Notes: a model not told the origin generated them from the letters alone. 64,000 nucleotides of DNA from Phaeobacter sp. G2 (GCA_025163595.1 CP104100.1:3906001-3970000); one strand, 5' to 3'. Numbered from the stretch's first letter, positions 18,340-28,045 are shown. Made by a program: numbers and translations.

Positions 18340-18622
18340 CTTCACAATCCTGCCCGGTTTGCCCGTTTTTACCACTCTACCCTCTCTGCTCTGCTTTGTA
18401 GAGAGGCGGTTTAAGGGGAAAATAGCTTCTCTTGCCGCCTAATTTTCGAGCAGATTTACAATTTTGCGCTCCTTTTTTAACCGACGCCTCCGTGCTGCAC
18501 CTGCAAAACCACCGCTCCGGTTCCCCCGACTCGGCGGCTTGGTTTTTCTGCAATTGCAAATACGCGGGTGCAACAGCCAGATCCCTTGGTGACAGGCACC
18601 TTTCCAAGACGAGGATGTCGAA

Positions 18623-18961
18623 ATGAAAATGATCATCGCAGCCATCAAACCCTTCAAACTGGAGGACGTCCGCGAAGCACTGACAGGTATCGGCGTTTCC
18701 GGGTTGATGGTTTCCGAAGTCAAAGGCTTTGGCGCCCAGGCTGGCCATACCGAAATCTACCGCGGCGCCGAGTACGAAGTGAACTTTGTCCCCAAGCTGA
18801 AGCTGGAAATCGTGGTCTCTGCCGGCCTCGCGGAGCAAGTGGTTGAAACCATCGCCAATACCGCCCGCACCGGCAAGATCGGTGATGGCAAGATCTTTGT
18901 AATCGACGTGGAGCATGCCCTGCGGGTGCGCACCGGCGAAACCAATCAAGACGCGCTTTAA
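18623..18961 (+). CDS. glnK: P-II nitrogen regulatory protein GlnK
   Basis: A 112-residue PII signalling protein that senses 2-oxoglutarate and ATP/ADP and controls ammonium uptake. Tyr51, the uridylylation site, is conserved in the T-loop (RGAEYEVNFVPK), and the C-terminal signature TGKIGDGKIFVIDVEHALRVRTGE is intact. It is followed 23 bases later by amtB, the universal glnK-amtB pairing, so it should block the AmtB pore when nitrogen is plentiful. Upstream is a perfect palindrome TGCAATTGCA (18549-18558) whose role is unknown; expression is probably NtrC-controlled but I could not see a convincing NtrC or sigma-54 site. Confidence 0.97.
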   Translation: MKMIIAAIKPFKLEDVREALTGIGVSGLMVSEVKGFGAQAGHTEIYRGAEYEVNFVPKLKLEIVVSAGLAEQVVETIANTARTGKIGDGKIFVIDVEHALRVRTGETNQDAL

Positions 18962-18984
18962 GCGCCGCATTTGGAGGAAAACTG

Positions 18985-20307
18985 ATGCGTAAATTCTCTC
19001 TCTCTTTGTCGGCCCTGGCGCTGACCACTCTGCCGGGCCTGGCCCTGGCGGATGAGGCTGCTGCCGCAGCCCCCGCTGATATCACCCCCTATATCTTTAC
19101 CACGCTGCTGTTCCTGATTGGTGGCTTTATGGTGTTCTGGATGGCTGCTGGTTTTGCCATGCTCGAAGCCGGTCTGGTACGCTCCAAGAACGTAACCATG
19201 CAGCTAACCAAGAACATCGCGCTGTTCTCGATTGCCGCCATTATGTACTGGCTGGTTGGCTTTAACCTGATGTACCCCGGCGACGCCTGGTCGATTGGCG
19301 GCATCCTTGGTGCCTTCTCGCCCACCGCGTTGGAAGCTGTTGGTCTGGACGCAGCGGATGCCTCCCTGGACTATGCCTCGGTTGGCTCTGATTTCTTCTT
19401 CCAGCTGATGTTCTGCGCCACCACGGCCTCGATTGTTTCGGGCACCCTGGCGGAGCGTATCAAACTCTGGCCCTTCCTGATCTTTGTGGCTGTGCTGACC
19501 GGTATCATCTACCCCATCGGCGCATCCTGGCAGTGGGGCGGCGGCTTCCTCTCGGAAATGGGTTTCTCTGACTTTGCCGGCTCGACCGTGGTGCACGCAG
19601 CAGGTGGCTTTGCAGCCCTGGCAGGCGCTCTGATCCTCGGCCCACGTATCGGTAAATACAAAGGCGACAAAACCATCCCGATGCCTGGTTCCAACCTGGC
19701 GCTGGCAACCTTGGGTACCTTTATCCTGTGGCTCGGCTGGTTTGGTTTCAACGGTGGCTCGCAGCTGGCGATGGGCACCGTGGGCGATATCACTGACATC
19801 TCCCGCATCTTTGCCAACACCAATATGGCTGCTGCGTCTGGTGCCGTCACCGCGCTGATCCTGACCCAGGTCATGTTCAAAAAGCCCGACCTCACCATGA
19901 CCCTGAACGGCGCCCTGGCTGGTCTGGTCTCCATCACTGCCGGCCCGCTTGACCCAACTCTGTTTGGCGCTCTGTGGATTGGTGCTGTTGGCGGTGTGAT
20001 CGTGGTCTTTGTTGTACCGATGCTGGACAAGCTGAAAATCGATGACGTTGTTGGTGCCATCCCGGTGCACCTGGTTGCCGGTCTCTGGGGTACCTTTGCG
20101 GTTCCCTTCTACACCGCCGACACTTCCTTCGTGACCCAGATCACCGGCTTTGTTGCCATCGGTGCCTTCACCTTCATCGTCTCCGGCATTGTCTGGCTGA
20201 TCCTGAAGTCCACCATGGGCATCCGCGTCAGCGAAGAAGACGAGATCAACGGGCTCGACATGGCAGAGCTGGGTATGGAAGCCTACCCTGAGTTCAAAGC
20301 AGGCTAA
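18985..20307 (+). CDS. amtB: Ammonium transporter Amt
   Basis: A 440-residue ammonium channel. A cleavable signal peptide (about 1-23, LALTTLPGLALADE) precedes eleven membrane helices. The Amt signature is present as DFAGSTVVHAAGGFAALAGALILG, carrying the first pore His, and VVGAIPVHLVAGLWGT, carrying the second. The Phe-gate region follows FQLMFCATTASIVSGTLAER. GGAGG precedes the ATG. It forms a trimer in the cytoplasmic membrane and is regulated by the upstream GlnK through the pore's cytoplasmic face. A terminator follows at 20338. Confidence 0.97.
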   Translation: MRKFSLSLSALALTTLPGLALADEAAAAAPADITPYIFTTLLFLIGGFMVFWMAAGFAMLEAGLVRSKNVTMQLTKNIALFSIAAIMYWLVGFNLMYPGDAWSIGGILGAFSPTALEAVGLDAADASLDYASVGSDFFFQLMFCATTASIVSGTLAERIKLWPFLIFVAVLTGIIYPIGASWQWGGGFLSEMGFSDFAGSTVVHAAGGFAALAGALILGPRIGKYKGDKTIPMPGSNLALATLGTFILWLGWFGFNGGSQLAMGTVGDITDISRIFANTNMAAASGAVTALILTQVMFKKPDLTMTLNGALAGLVSITAGPLDPTLFGALWIGAVGGVIVVFVVPMLDKLKIDDVVGAIPVHLVAGLWGTFAVPFYTADTSFVTQITGFVAIGAFTFIVSGIVWLILKSTMGIRVSEEDEINGLDMAELGMEAYPEFKAG

Positions 20308-20337
20308 CGCCCAAAGACCTATGAGCAGAACACAGAA

Positions 20338-20365
20338 AACGCGGCCCCCTGGGGTCGCGTTTTTT
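20338..20365 (+). terminator. Rho-independent terminator after amtB
   Basis: The A-rich stem (AAC)GCGGCCCC (to 20348) pairs with GGGGTCGCGTT (20351-20361) with one G-U pair, followed by a run of T. Confidence 0.9.
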
Positions 20366-20414
20366 CGTTTGGCCCCTCCACGGGCGCTTTTCGGGCCGGG
20401 CCTGCTTTGCAGAC

Positions 20415-20442
20415 ACAAAAACGCGCCCCAGGGGGCGCGCTT
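20415..20442 (-). terminator. Rho-independent terminator of the aminotransferase operon
   Basis: On the minus strand GCGCGCCCCC is followed by TGGGGCGCG and then TTTTTGTG. It lies about 30 bases after the aminotransferase stop (20472). Confidence 0.85.
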
Positions 20443-20471
20443 TGTACTTTCAAAACCTGGCTGAATGGGCT

Positions 20472-21656
20472 TCAGACGCCGGCGTCAATGATCGCTTTTG
20501 CCAGGACAGGAATAGTGGCCGTGTTCAGACCCGCAATGTTCATGCGGCTGTCGCTGACCATGTAGATACCGTTATCGAGACGCATTTTCTCAACCAGTTC
20601 CGGAGAGGTTCCCAGCAGCGAGAACATGCCCCGGTGCTGCGCCAGAAAGCCAAAGCGGTCAGAGCCGGACAGGCGCTGCAGCTCATTCGCCAGATCCGTA
20701 CGCAGTCCCAGCATGCCCAGACGCACATCTTCCAACTCTGCCATCCAATCCGCGCGCAGCGCATCATCGTTGAGGATCATGGTCACCAGACGGGCGCCGT
20801 GGTCCGGCGGGAAGGAATAGTTCTGCCGGTTGAGAAAGGCCAGGGTGCCCTGATTAACCACCTGCAGCCCCTTGTCCTGCGCCACCGCCATCAACAGGCC
20901 GGTGCGTTCGCGGTAGATGCCAAAGTTCTTGGAACAGCTGGCGGCAATCAGCACCTCTGGGCAGCCAGCAGCCACCAGACGCACACCCAGCGCGTCTTCT
21001 TCCAGACCGTCGCCAAAGCCCTGATAGGCAATGTCGATCATCGGGATCAGGCCGCGCTCATTCATCAGTGCGATGACGTCTTGCCACTGTGTCTCGTTGA
21101 GATTGGCGCCGGTTGGGTTGTGACAGCAGCCGTGCAGCAGCACCACATCGCCCTTGGCGGCCAGTTTCAGATCCTCGATCATGCCGTCAAAGTTCACGCC
21201 ACGGGTTTCGCGGTCAAAATAGCGGTAGGTGACAGTTTCAATGCCAACATACTGCAGAATAGACACATGGTTCGGCCAGGTCGGATCGGAAACATGCACC
21301 TTGGCCGATGGATTGGCCATTTTGATCATCTCAAAGGCCTGACGCACCGCGCCAGTGCCGCCGGGAGTGGCGGCTGCGGCGATGTTTTCCCGCGCCACGG
21401 CATCGCCGAGGATCAGTTTGATCATCGCATCGCCATAGGCTGGGTCCCCTGCCAAGCCAACGTAGGATTTGCTGGTCTGCTCTTCCCAGAGCTTATGCTC
21501 GGCAGCCTTGATGGCACGCATCACCGGCGTCAGGCCTTCGGCGTTTTTGTACACGCCGACGCCCAGGTCGATTTTGTTATCGCGCGGATCTTCGCGGAAC
21601 ATTTGCATCAGAGCCAGGATTTTGTCAGCTGGCTGTGGCTTCAGAGTTTCGAACAT
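20472..21656 (-). CDS. Aromatic/aspartate aminotransferase
   Basis: A 394-residue class I PLP aminotransferase of the AspC/TyrB group, converting aromatic amino acids or aspartate to 2-oxoacids. Landmarks are DKILALMQMFREDPRDNKIDLGVGVYKNAEG at the start, VHVSDPTWPNHVSIL, the PLP lysine in ASCSKNFGIYRERTG and the closing RMNIAGLNTATIPVLAKAI with the substrate Arg. The start at 21656 overlaps the stop of sseA by one base. Substrate preference (Tyr/Phe or Asp) cannot be fixed by eye; tyrosine aminotransferase is common in this lineage, where DMSP or phenylacetate precursors use such enzymes. Confidence 0.92.
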   Translation of the reverse strand: MFETLKPQPADKILALMQMFREDPRDNKIDLGVGVYKNAEGLTPVMRAIKAAEHKLWEEQTSKSYVGLAGDPAYGDAMIKLILGDAVARENIAAAATPGGTGAVRQAFEMIKMANPSAKVHVSDPTWPNHVSILQYVGIETVTYRYFDRETRGVNFDGMIEDLKLAAKGDVVLLHGCCHNPTGANLNETQWQDVIALMNERGLIPMIDIAYQGFGDGLEEDALGVRLVAAGCPEVLIAASCSKNFGIYRERTGLLMAVAQDKGLQVVNQGTLAFLNRQNYSFPPDHGARLVTMILNDDALRADWMAELEDVRLGMLGLRTDLANELQRLSGSDRFGFLAQHRGMFSLLGTSPELVEKMRLDNGIYMVSDSRMNIAGLNTATIPVLAKAIIDAGV

Positions 21657-22513
21657 CAGGTCTCTCCGGTTGCAACGGCAAGGGTCGGGAAGGCACCCCA
21701 TTCCGACCAGGATCCGTCATATAGCGCATGATCGGTCTTGCCGATCCGCTCCAGGCCCAGGCTCAGCACCGCAGCGGTGACGCCCGACCCACAGGTGGTA
21801 ATGGCGGGTTTGTTCAGATCAACGCCAGCGGCCTCAAAAACCGAGCGCAGCTCTTCTGGTTCCTTGAGGGTGCCGTCCGCCTGAAGCAAATCTGTGTAAG
21901 GCGTGTTCTTTGAGCCCGGAATATGGCCGCTACGCAGCCCTTCACGGGGTTCAGGCACCTCGCCGCGAAAACGCGCAGCAGCGCGGGCGTCGATGATCTC
22001 ATAGTCGCCCAGCTTGGCGGCGGAAGACACCTGTGTCACATCGCGTACCAAATGGTTCTGCACCCGCACGGTCATATGGCGATCACGAATCACCGGTGGC
22101 AGATCTTCAGTCTCGCGACCCTCGGCCAGCCATTTGGGCAGGCCGCCGTCCAGTACTGCGATATTGCTCTGCCCCATCAGGCGGAACAACCACCAGACCC
22201 GAGCGGCCGATTTCAGACCGGCGCCGTCGTAGACAACAACTTGGTGGCCGTCTCCCACGCCCATGCTGCGCAGGCGGGACATAAATTTCTCAACCGGAGG
22301 CACCATATGCGGCAGTTCTGAACGATGGTCAGAAATGTCATCAATATCAAAGAACCGTGCGTTGGGGATGTGCCCGGCGTCATATTCCGCCTTAGCATCA
22401 CGCTCTTCCTGCGGCAGGTACCAAGATCCGTCCAGCACCCGCAGGTCCGGATCTTTCAGGTGAGCGGCCAGCCACTCGGTGGATACAAGAGTTTTTGGAT
22501 CGTCGCGCATCAA
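21656..22513 (-). CDS. sseA: 3-mercaptopyruvate sulfurtransferase
   Basis: A 285-residue two-domain rhodanese. The N-terminal inactive domain includes DLRVLDGSWYLPQEERDAKAEYDAGHIPNARFFDIDDISD, and the C-terminal catalytic domain has EIIDARAAARFRGEVPEPREGLRSGHIPGSKN and the active-site loop TTCGSGVTAAV. The CGSGVTA loop identifies mercaptopyruvate rather than thiosulfate sulfurtransferase. It transfers sulfur from 3-mercaptopyruvate, which forms from cysteine by transamination; the aminotransferase gene downstream, overlapping by one base, could supply it. A hairpin lies in the 5' leader (22528-22557). Confidence 0.94.
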   Translation of the reverse strand: MMRDDPKTLVSTEWLAAHLKDPDLRVLDGSWYLPQEERDAKAEYDAGHIPNARFFDIDDISDHRSELPHMVPPVEKFMSRLRSMGVGDGHQVVVYDGAGLKSAARVWWLFRLMGQSNIAVLDGGLPKWLAEGRETEDLPPVIRDRHMTVRVQNHLVRDVTQVSSAAKLGDYEIIDARAAARFRGEVPEPREGLRSGHIPGSKNTPYTDLLQADGTLKEPEELRSVFEAAGVDLNKPAITTCGSGVTAAVLSLGLERIGKTDHALYDGSWSEWGAFPTLAVATGET

Positions 22514-22527
22514 AGCCTCCCTGAAGA

Positions 22528-22557
22528 TGTGTCAATGCCTACTATTGGCATGACACA
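22528..22557 (-). promoter_or_regulatory. Inverted repeat in the sseA leader
   Basis: TGTGTCAATGCC (22528-22539) pairs with GGCATGACACA (22547-22557), with one bulged A and a 7-base loop. It ends 15 bases before the sseA start and just upstream of the GGGAGG ribosome-binding site. It could be an operator or a 5' UTR stem that influences translation. Confidence 0.5.
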
Positions 22558-22717
22558 GGTGCAAGGGAAGGCTGCAATTATGCGCAAGGCGGCTCAAAGT
22601 TGTCAGTAAGATGCCGGGATCAAGGGGGAGCCACTCGCCTCGCTGACAAGCCAGGCGTTTCAAGGTCGTATTAGGGTAAGTGTCGCATCTAACCCGGCAA
22701 CCGCGCCACAGGCAGGA

Positions 22718-23194
22718 TCAGCCGTGATCCTTCATCAGGCGGCTCTTCTGACGTGACCAGTCACGCTTGGCCTCGGCTTCGCGCTTGTCATGGGCCTTTT
22801 TACCCTTGGCGATGCCGATCTTCAGCTTGGCGCGGCCCTTGTGATTGAAATACATCACGATAGGCACAAGCGTCATCCCCTTGCGCTGGGTCGCGTTCCA
22901 CATATCCGACAGCTGCTTGCGCGAGACCAGCAGCTTGCGGCGGCGACGTTCCACATGTTTGAACATCTTGGCCTGCGAATAGGGCGGAATATAAGAATTC
23001 ACCAGCCACAGCTCGCCATCCTCCACCGCCGCATAGCTTTCGGCGATATTTGTGCCGCCTTCGCGCAGGGCCTTCACTTCGGAGCCTTCAAGCACAACAC
23101 CGCATTCCACGTCATCCTCGATGGCGTAGTCAAACCGCGCACGGCGGTTTTCGGCGATCACTTTGTAGTTCGGGTCTGATTTCGTCTGAGCCAT
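22718..23194 (-). CDS. smpB: SsrA-binding protein SmpB
   Basis: A 158-residue tmRNA-binding protein needed for trans-translation rescue of stalled ribosomes. The OB-fold core reads [61 protein letters not shown]. The C-terminal tail [26 protein letters not shown] contains the DKR and W residues that enter the decoding channel. The tmRNA gene ssrA is not in the window. It stands between the sseA group and the EamA gene; 45 bases separate its start (23194) from the EamA stop (23239). Confidence 0.97.
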   Translation of the reverse strand: MAQTKSDPNYKVIAENRRARFDYAIEDDVECGVVLEGSEVKALREGGTNIAESYAAVEDGELWLVNSYIPPYSQAKMFKHVERRRRKLLVSRKQLSDMWNATQRKGMTLVPIVMYFNHKGRAKLKIGIAKGKKAHDKREAEAKRDWSRQKSRLMKDHG

Positions 23195-23238
23195 GACTGG
23201 CAGATGTAAGCGCCCAGGCGAGTGGACGCAAGATGCCT

Positions 23239-24093
23239 CTATCGCCTGGAGCTGCGGATCAGGGTGAAGAAACCACTCGCGACGATCACTGCGCTGCCCA
23301 ACAAGGTCCAGCTGTCTGGACGCTCGCCAAAGACCAGAATGCCCAGCGCCATGGCAAAGACCAGCCGGGTATAGCGAAACGGCGCCACAACCGAGATTTC
23401 CCCATGGCGCATCGCGCCGGTTAGCGCGTTATAGGCAATGACGCCAATACCGGTGGTAAGCCCCAGATACAGCCAGGCCCGACCACTGGGCCATACGGCG
23501 CCGCCGCTCCAGGCCAGCGCCATGATCCCGGCAATGACCAGCATGGCAAAGCCAAATAGTCCCAGTTGCAGGTTGGTCATGGAATTGGGGGCCGCGCGGG
23601 TGGCAAGGTCGCGCCCGGCAAAACCCAGTGTGCCGATCACCGCAAAAAGCGAATAGATCTCAAACCCGCTAGCGCCCGGGCGCAGGATCATCAGCACTCC
23701 CACAAAGCCAAGCGTAATGGCCAACCAGCGCCGCCAGCCAACCTTTTCGCCAAAAAACACCACCGCGCCCCCTGCCACCACCAGCGGGGTGGCCTGCAAA
23801 ATCGCCGAAGCCGAGGACAGTGGCGTCAAGGCGATAGCCAGGGTAAAACAGAGCCGCCCGGTGACCTCTGCAAGCGATCGCACCACCAAAGGGCGCGTGC
23901 AAAACCCCGGATGCCACAGGCGCTGCCCCTGCGCACGCGCCACCGCAGCAAAAACCGCCATACCGCCAAGACCAAAGAGCACAAGGATCTGCCCAACCGG
24001 CAGTTCCTGCGCCACGCGTTTGATAAACATGTCTTCCAAAGCAAAGGCTGCCATAGCCAGAACCATCAGAAAACTGCCGCGCAGAGTCTCCAT
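23239..24093 (-). CDS. DMT-superfamily (EamA) transporter
   Basis: A 284-residue membrane protein with ten predicted helices in two EamA repeats. The first repeat starts [24 protein letters not shown], and the second contains [22 protein letters not shown] and [44 protein letters not shown], the classical RhaT/EamA ending. Such proteins export amino acids, metabolites or drugs, but the substrate is unknown. The ATG at 24093 is chosen because GGAAGGG precedes it and the fold begins there. It lies 46 bases after the XRE-cupin gene and is probably co-transcribed with it. Confidence 0.9.
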   Translation of the reverse strand: METLRGSFLMVLAMAAFALEDMFIKRVAQELPVGQILVLFGLGGMAVFAAVARAQGQRLWHPGFCTRPLVVRSLAEVTGRLCFTLAIALTPLSSASAILQATPLVVAGGAVVFFGEKVGWRRWLAITLGFVGVLMILRPGASGFEIYSLFAVIGTLGFAGRDLATRAAPNSMTNLQLGLFGFAMLVIAGIMALAWSGGAVWPSGRAWLYLGLTTGIGVIAYNALTGAMRHGEISVVAPFRYTRLVFAMALGILVFGERPDSWTLLGSAVIVASGFFTLIRSSRR

Positions 24094-24139
24094 GCTCTTT
24101 TCCCTTCCAGCCATATACTTGCCCCCTATCAGACCACTG

Positions 24140-24703
24140 TCAGGCCTGGTCCGCATTTCCAACGTGACGGGGATAGTGATGCATGTTCAAAAACACCGCC
24201 CCCTCCGCGCCGCCACGATATCCATGGGGCTGATCCGCCCTGAATCGAACCCCCTCTCCGACGCCAACGGGCTGCCAGACATCGTCGCGCAACACCTCCA
24301 TCGTGCCCGCCAGCACAAAAACCTCTTCTATCACCCCATTCTCATGCGGCTGCGAGACATGGGACTGGCCTGGTGTCAGACTGATTTGAAAGGTTTCGCC
24401 GCCAAGCACGGGGTCAAAGGGAAAGATGATTTTCACCGCAATGCTGCCCGGAAACTGCACGGTTTTATAGGCCACAGCTGGATCAGGTCGACCCGCATCG
24501 GGTGTGCCAATCAGCGCCGACAGCGGCAGGTGAAACCCCTTGGCGATTTTCCACAGGGTGGCAATTGTCGGGCTGGATTCGCCCCGCTCAATCTGCCCCA
24601 GCATGGCCTTGCTCACCCCCGTCAGATCGGCGGCCTTGGACAGGCTGATCCCGGCCGTATTGCGGAGGTTTCGCAGATTCGCGCCGATAATATCCTCTGT
24701 CAT
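24140..24703 (-). CDS. XRE-family regulator with C-terminal cupin domain
   Basis: A 187-residue repressor-type protein. The helix-turn-helix occupies about residues 8-60 (LRNLRNTAGISLSKAADLTGVSKAMLGQIERGESSPTIATLWKIAKG), and a cupin ligand-binding domain spans about 75-185 (SHVSQPHENGVIEEVFVLAGTMEVLRDDVWQPVGVGEGVRF..PHGYRG). The cupin His/Glu pattern suggests a metal or small-molecule ligand. It is divergent from the BenE gene and precedes the EamA gene. Two palindromes in the shared promoter are its likely operators. Confidence 0.92.
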   Translation of the reverse strand: MTEDIIGANLRNLRNTAGISLSKAADLTGVSKAMLGQIERGESSPTIATLWKIAKGFHLPLSALIGTPDAGRPDPAVAYKTVQFPGSIAVKIIFPFDPVLGGETFQISLTPGQSHVSQPHENGVIEEVFVLAGTMEVLRDDVWQPVGVGEGVRFRADQPHGYRGGAEGAVFLNMHHYPRHVGNADQA

Positions 24704-24750
24704 GATCTGTGCTCCAAAGAGCCTAAAGCAGGCGATTCAAAAAAAGGGGC

Positions 24751-24770
24751 TTGTGCGTTATAACGCACAA
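24751..24770. promoter_or_regulatory. Perfect 20-bp palindromic operator (XRE-cupin site 1)
   Basis: TTGTGCGTTATAACGCACAA reads identically on both strands. It lies 48 bases upstream of the XRE start and 64 bases upstream of the BenE start, and shares the core GCGTTATAACGC with a second site at 24782. Confidence 0.82.
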
Positions 24771-24781
24771 GGGCAACATGA

Positions 24782-24793
24782 GCGTTATAACGC
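24782..24793. promoter_or_regulatory. Second palindromic operator (XRE-cupin site 2)
   Basis: GCGTTATAACGC is a perfect 12-bp palindrome identical to the core of site 1. The centre-to-centre distance is 27 bases. It sits about 40 bases before the BenE start, where it could block that promoter. Confidence 0.8.
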
Positions 24794-24833
24794 ACGCCAC
24801 CCTAGCCCAGCCCCCGCGAGAAGGAAAACCCAA

Positions 24834-26024
24834 ATGCTCTCTCACCTGAAACTCTCGCATCTGGCGGCCGGAGCCATTGCCGTGCTGGTTGGCTATACCA
24901 GTTCGGTGGCCATCATTTTCCAGGCGATCGAAGCCGTGGGCGCGACCCAGGCACAGGCAAACAGCTGGCTGGTGGCCCTGGGGCTTGGCATGGGCCTGAC
25001 CTCTTTGATGCTGTCCCTCTGGTTTCGCATGCCGGTGCTGACGGCCTGGTCGACACCCGGCGCCGCACTGCTGGCTGTGGGATTGAAAGACGTCGCACTT
25101 GACCAGGCCGTCGGCGCCTTTTTGTTCTGCGGTTTGCTGCTCACCTTAACCGGGCTGACCGGCTGGTTTGAGCGGCTGGCACGACTGATCCCCGACAGTC
25201 TGGCCAATGCTCTGTTGGCTGGGATCTTGTTCAATTTTGGCCTCTCCGCCTTTACCGCCCTCAATGAGGACACCGCGTTACTGGCCATAATGGGCGTGAC
25301 CTTTCTGGCCGGACGGCTCTGGTTTGCCCGCTACACCATTTTGGCCGTTCTGCTGGTCGGCGGAATTTGGGCAGGCGCCGCAGGCAGCTTTGGCGATTTC
25401 ACCCAATTGAACACAAGCCTGACCCTGCCCGAAGCCGTCAGCCCCGCCTTTTCTCTGCCGGTATTGATCGGCGTTGGCCTGCCGCTGTATATTGTGACCA
25501 TGTGCTCGCAAAACATGCCCGGCACCGTCACCCTGCGCGCTGCAGGCTACACACCGCCGGTCTCTGCCACCCTGACCGTGACCGGTATTGCCACCCTAAT
25601 CCTGGCTCCCTTTGGTGGCTTTGCCTTCAACTTTGCCGCCATCACCGCCGCGATCTGCGCCGGCCCGGAAGCCGATGATGACCCCAAAACCCGCTATCTC
25701 GCCAGCGCTGCCGCCGGAGTGATGTACTGCTTGGTTGGCCTGGGCGGCGCCACCGTCATCAGCCTGTTTCTCATCGCTCCGCCAGCGCTGATTGCTGGTG
25801 TTGCCGGGCTAGCCCTGCTGGCAACCATCGGCAACAGCCTGTCACAGGCCTTGCACCAAGAGACCGGGCGTGAAGCGGCGCTGATCACCTTTATGACTGC
25901 CGTGTCCGGCGTCAGTTTTTTTGGCATCGGCGCCGCCTTCTGGGCCTTGGTCTTTGGATTGCTGGTGAATCACCTCTTTTCACGCAGCACGCCCAAGCCC
26001 AGCGCAGCAGCCAAAGCCCCCTGA
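24834..26024 (+). CDS. BenE-family benzoate/H+ symporter
   Basis: A 396-residue inner-membrane protein of about twelve helices in the BenE family. Landmarks are VLVGYTSSVAIIFQAIEAVGATQAQANSWLVALGLGMG, MPVLTAWSTPGAALLAV and the second-repeat signature NMPGTVTLRAAGYTPPVSATLTVTGIATLILAPFGGFAFNFAAITAAICAG. The family is linked to benzoate uptake, but this XRE-paired branch has no benzoate catabolic genes beside it and may carry another aromatic acid or a purine-like compound. The ATG at 24834 gives the usual length, and AAGGAAAA precedes it. Its promoter contains the two palindromes. Confidence 0.9.
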   Translation: MLSHLKLSHLAAGAIAVLVGYTSSVAIIFQAIEAVGATQAQANSWLVALGLGMGLTSLMLSLWFRMPVLTAWSTPGAALLAVGLKDVALDQAVGAFLFCGLLLTLTGLTGWFERLARLIPDSLANALLAGILFNFGLSAFTALNEDTALLAIMGVTFLAGRLWFARYTILAVLLVGGIWAGAAGSFGDFTQLNTSLTLPEAVSPAFSLPVLIGVGLPLYIVTMCSQNMPGTVTLRAAGYTPPVSATLTVTGIATLILAPFGGFAFNFAAITAAICAGPEADDDPKTRYLASAAAGVMYCLVGLGGATVISLFLIAPPALIAGVAGLALLATIGNSLSQALHQETGREAALITFMTAVSGVSFFGIGAAFWALVFGLLVNHLFSRSTPKPSAAAKAP

Positions 26025-26169
26025 GAACAGCGCCTTCACCCCCATGGAGCCCGTAATACCCACCTCAAAGGCGGGCTCTTGAGATCAAAAGAACCAAAAC
26101 CTGCCTCCGGATATTGCGTTTGTTGCGCAAATGATGTGTCTGAGGGCAAAGACAAGGGAAACAGCTCAG

Positions 26170-28020
26170 ATGCCAATGTACCGATCCAGAACCTCCACCC
26201 ACGGCCGCAATATGGCGGGCGCCCGCGGATTGTGGCGCGCCACCGGCATGCAGGACGATGATTTCGGCAAACCGATCATCGCCATCGTCAACTCTTTCAC
26301 CCAGTTTGTGCCCGGCCACGTGCACCTCAAAGATCTGGGCCAAATGGTCGCCCGCGAGGTCGAAGCCGCTGGCGGCGTTGCCAAAGAGTTCAACACCATT
26401 GCGGTGGATGACGGCATCGCCATGGGGCATGACGGCATGCTCTATTCACTGCCCTCGCGCGAAGTGATCGCCGATAGCGTCGAATACATGGTCAACGCCC
26501 ATTGCGCCGATGCCATGGTCTGTATCTCCAACTGCGATAAGATCACTCCGGGGATGATGATGGCCGCCATGCGCCTGAACATTCCGGTGATCTTTGTTTC
26601 AGGCGGCCCGATGGAGGCCGGCAAGATCGACATCGAATCGCTTGATGCAAAAAAGGTCGATCTGGTCGATGCCATGGTTGCCGCTGCCAGCGACACGCTG
26701 ACCGACGCCGAAGTACAGCATATCGAGGAAAACGCCTGCCCCACCTGCGGGTCGTGTTCCGGCATGTTCACCGCCAACTCGATGAACTGCCTGGCCGAGG
26801 CCCTGGGCCTGGCGCTGCCTGGCAATGGCTCCACCCTGGCGACCCATGCGGACCGCAAACACCTGTTCCTGGAGGCCGGCCGCAAGATCGTCGAGATTAC
26901 CAAACGCCACTACGAGGGCAACGAGGCAGGCCTGCTGCCCCGTGAGATCGCCACCTTTGAGGCCTTCGAGAATGCCATGAGCCTGGATATCGCCATGGGC
27001 GGGTCGACCAATACGGTTTTGCACTTGCTGGCAATCGCCAATGAGGGCGAGATCAAGTTCACCATGGATGACATCGACCGACTCAGCCGTCAGGTGCCCT
27101 GCCTGTGCAAGGTCGCACCGAATATCGAAAACGTGCATATGGAAGACGTGCACCGTGCTGGTGGCATCTTCTCGATCCTGGGGGAACTTTCCCGCGCCGG
27201 CCTGTTGCATGATGACTGTTCCACCGTGCATTCGGCCTCAATGGGCGAAGCTATCGCCAAATGGGATATCAAGGTCGCCAACAACCCTGAGGCTGAGCAG
27301 CTGTTCAAAGCGGCTCCGGGCGGTGTGCGCACCACCCAGGCCTTTTCCACCGAAAACCGTTATAAAGAGGTCGACGTGGACCGTGAAGGCGGTGTCATCC
27401 GCTCCAAGGAACATGCCTTTAGCCAGGATGGCGGTCTTGCGGTCCTGTTTGGCAATATCGCCCTGGACGGCTGCATCGTCAAAACCGCCGGTGTGGATGC
27501 CTCGATCCTGCAATTCACCGGCTCCGCCTATGTCTGCGAAAGCCAGGATCAGGCCGTCAGCGACATTTTGACTGGCAAGGTCAAGGCCGGTGATGTGGTG
27601 GTGATCCGCTATGAGGGTCCGCGGGGCGGTCCGGGGATGCAGGAGATGCTCTACCCGACCTCCTACCTGAAATCCAAAGGCCTGGGCAAAGACTGCGCCC
27701 TGCTGACCGATGGTCGTTTCTCCGGCGGCACCTCCGGGTTGTCAATTGGTCATGCCTCGCCTGAGGCCGCAGAAGGCGGCGCCATTGGTCTGGTTGAGAT
27801 GGGTGACAAGATCGAGATCGACATCCCCAACCGCACCATCCATCTGGCAGTTTCGGATGAGGTTCTGGCAACACGTCGCGCAGCCCAGGACGCCGCAGGC
27901 TGGAAGCCCGCCAAACCGCGTAAACGTAAGGTCTCTAAAGCGCTGAAGGCCTATGCAATGCTGGCCACGTCTGCCGCCAAAGGCGCAGTACGCGAGCTGC
28001 CGGAAGACTACGACGGCTGA
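26170..28020 (+). CDS. ilvD: Dihydroxy-acid dehydratase
   Basis: A 616-residue Fe-S enzyme of valine, isoleucine and pantothenate synthesis that dehydrates 2,3-dihydroxy-3-methyl acids. The N-terminus [20 protein letters not shown] matches the family closely and fixes the start at 26170. Cluster ligands appear as [11 protein letters not shown] (Cys about 122) and [16 protein letters not shown]. The phosphate-binding and C-terminal active-site block is [14 protein letters not shown], with its usual catalytic Ser. It is single, with its own terminator at 28046, upstream of a hairpin-rich intergenic region. Confidence 0.97.
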   Translation: MPMYRSRTSTHGRNMAGARGLWRATGMQDDDFGKPIIAIVNSFTQFVPGHVHLKDLGQMVAREVEAAGGVAKEFNTIAVDDGIAMGHDGMLYSLPSREVIADSVEYMVNAHCADAMVCISNCDKITPGMMMAAMRLNIPVIFVSGGPMEAGKIDIESLDAKKVDLVDAMVAAASDTLTDAEVQHIEENACPTCGSCSGMFTANSMNCLAEALGLALPGNGSTLATHADRKHLFLEAGRKIVEITKRHYEGNEAGLLPREIATFEAFENAMSLDIAMGGSTNTVLHLLAIANEGEIKFTMDDIDRLSRQVPCLCKVAPNIENVHMEDVHRAGGIFSILGELSRAGLLHDDCSTVHSASMGEAIAKWDIKVANNPEAEQLFKAAPGGVRTTQAFSTENRYKEVDVDREGGVIRSKEHAFSQDGGLAVLFGNIALDGCIVKTAGVDASILQFTGSAYVCESQDQAVSDILTGKVKAGDVVVIRYEGPRGGPGMQEMLYPTSYLKSKGLGKDCALLTDGRFSGGTSGLSIGHASPEAAEGGAIGLVEMGDKIEIDIPNRTIHLAVSDEVLATRRAAQDAAGWKPAKPRKRKVSKALKAYAMLATSAAKGAVRELPEDYDG

Positions 28021-28045
28021 TAACCACCACTTTACCATGCCAATG

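Noticed and set aside
19204..20418. A long antisense open frame (about 400 codons) across amtB
   Set aside because: Composition is that of a shadow frame opposite a GC-rich gene; amtB is unambiguous on the other strand.
20442..21731. A 429-codon plus-strand frame opposite the aminotransferase
   Set aside because: His- and Gln-rich shadow of the aminotransferase; no domain pattern.
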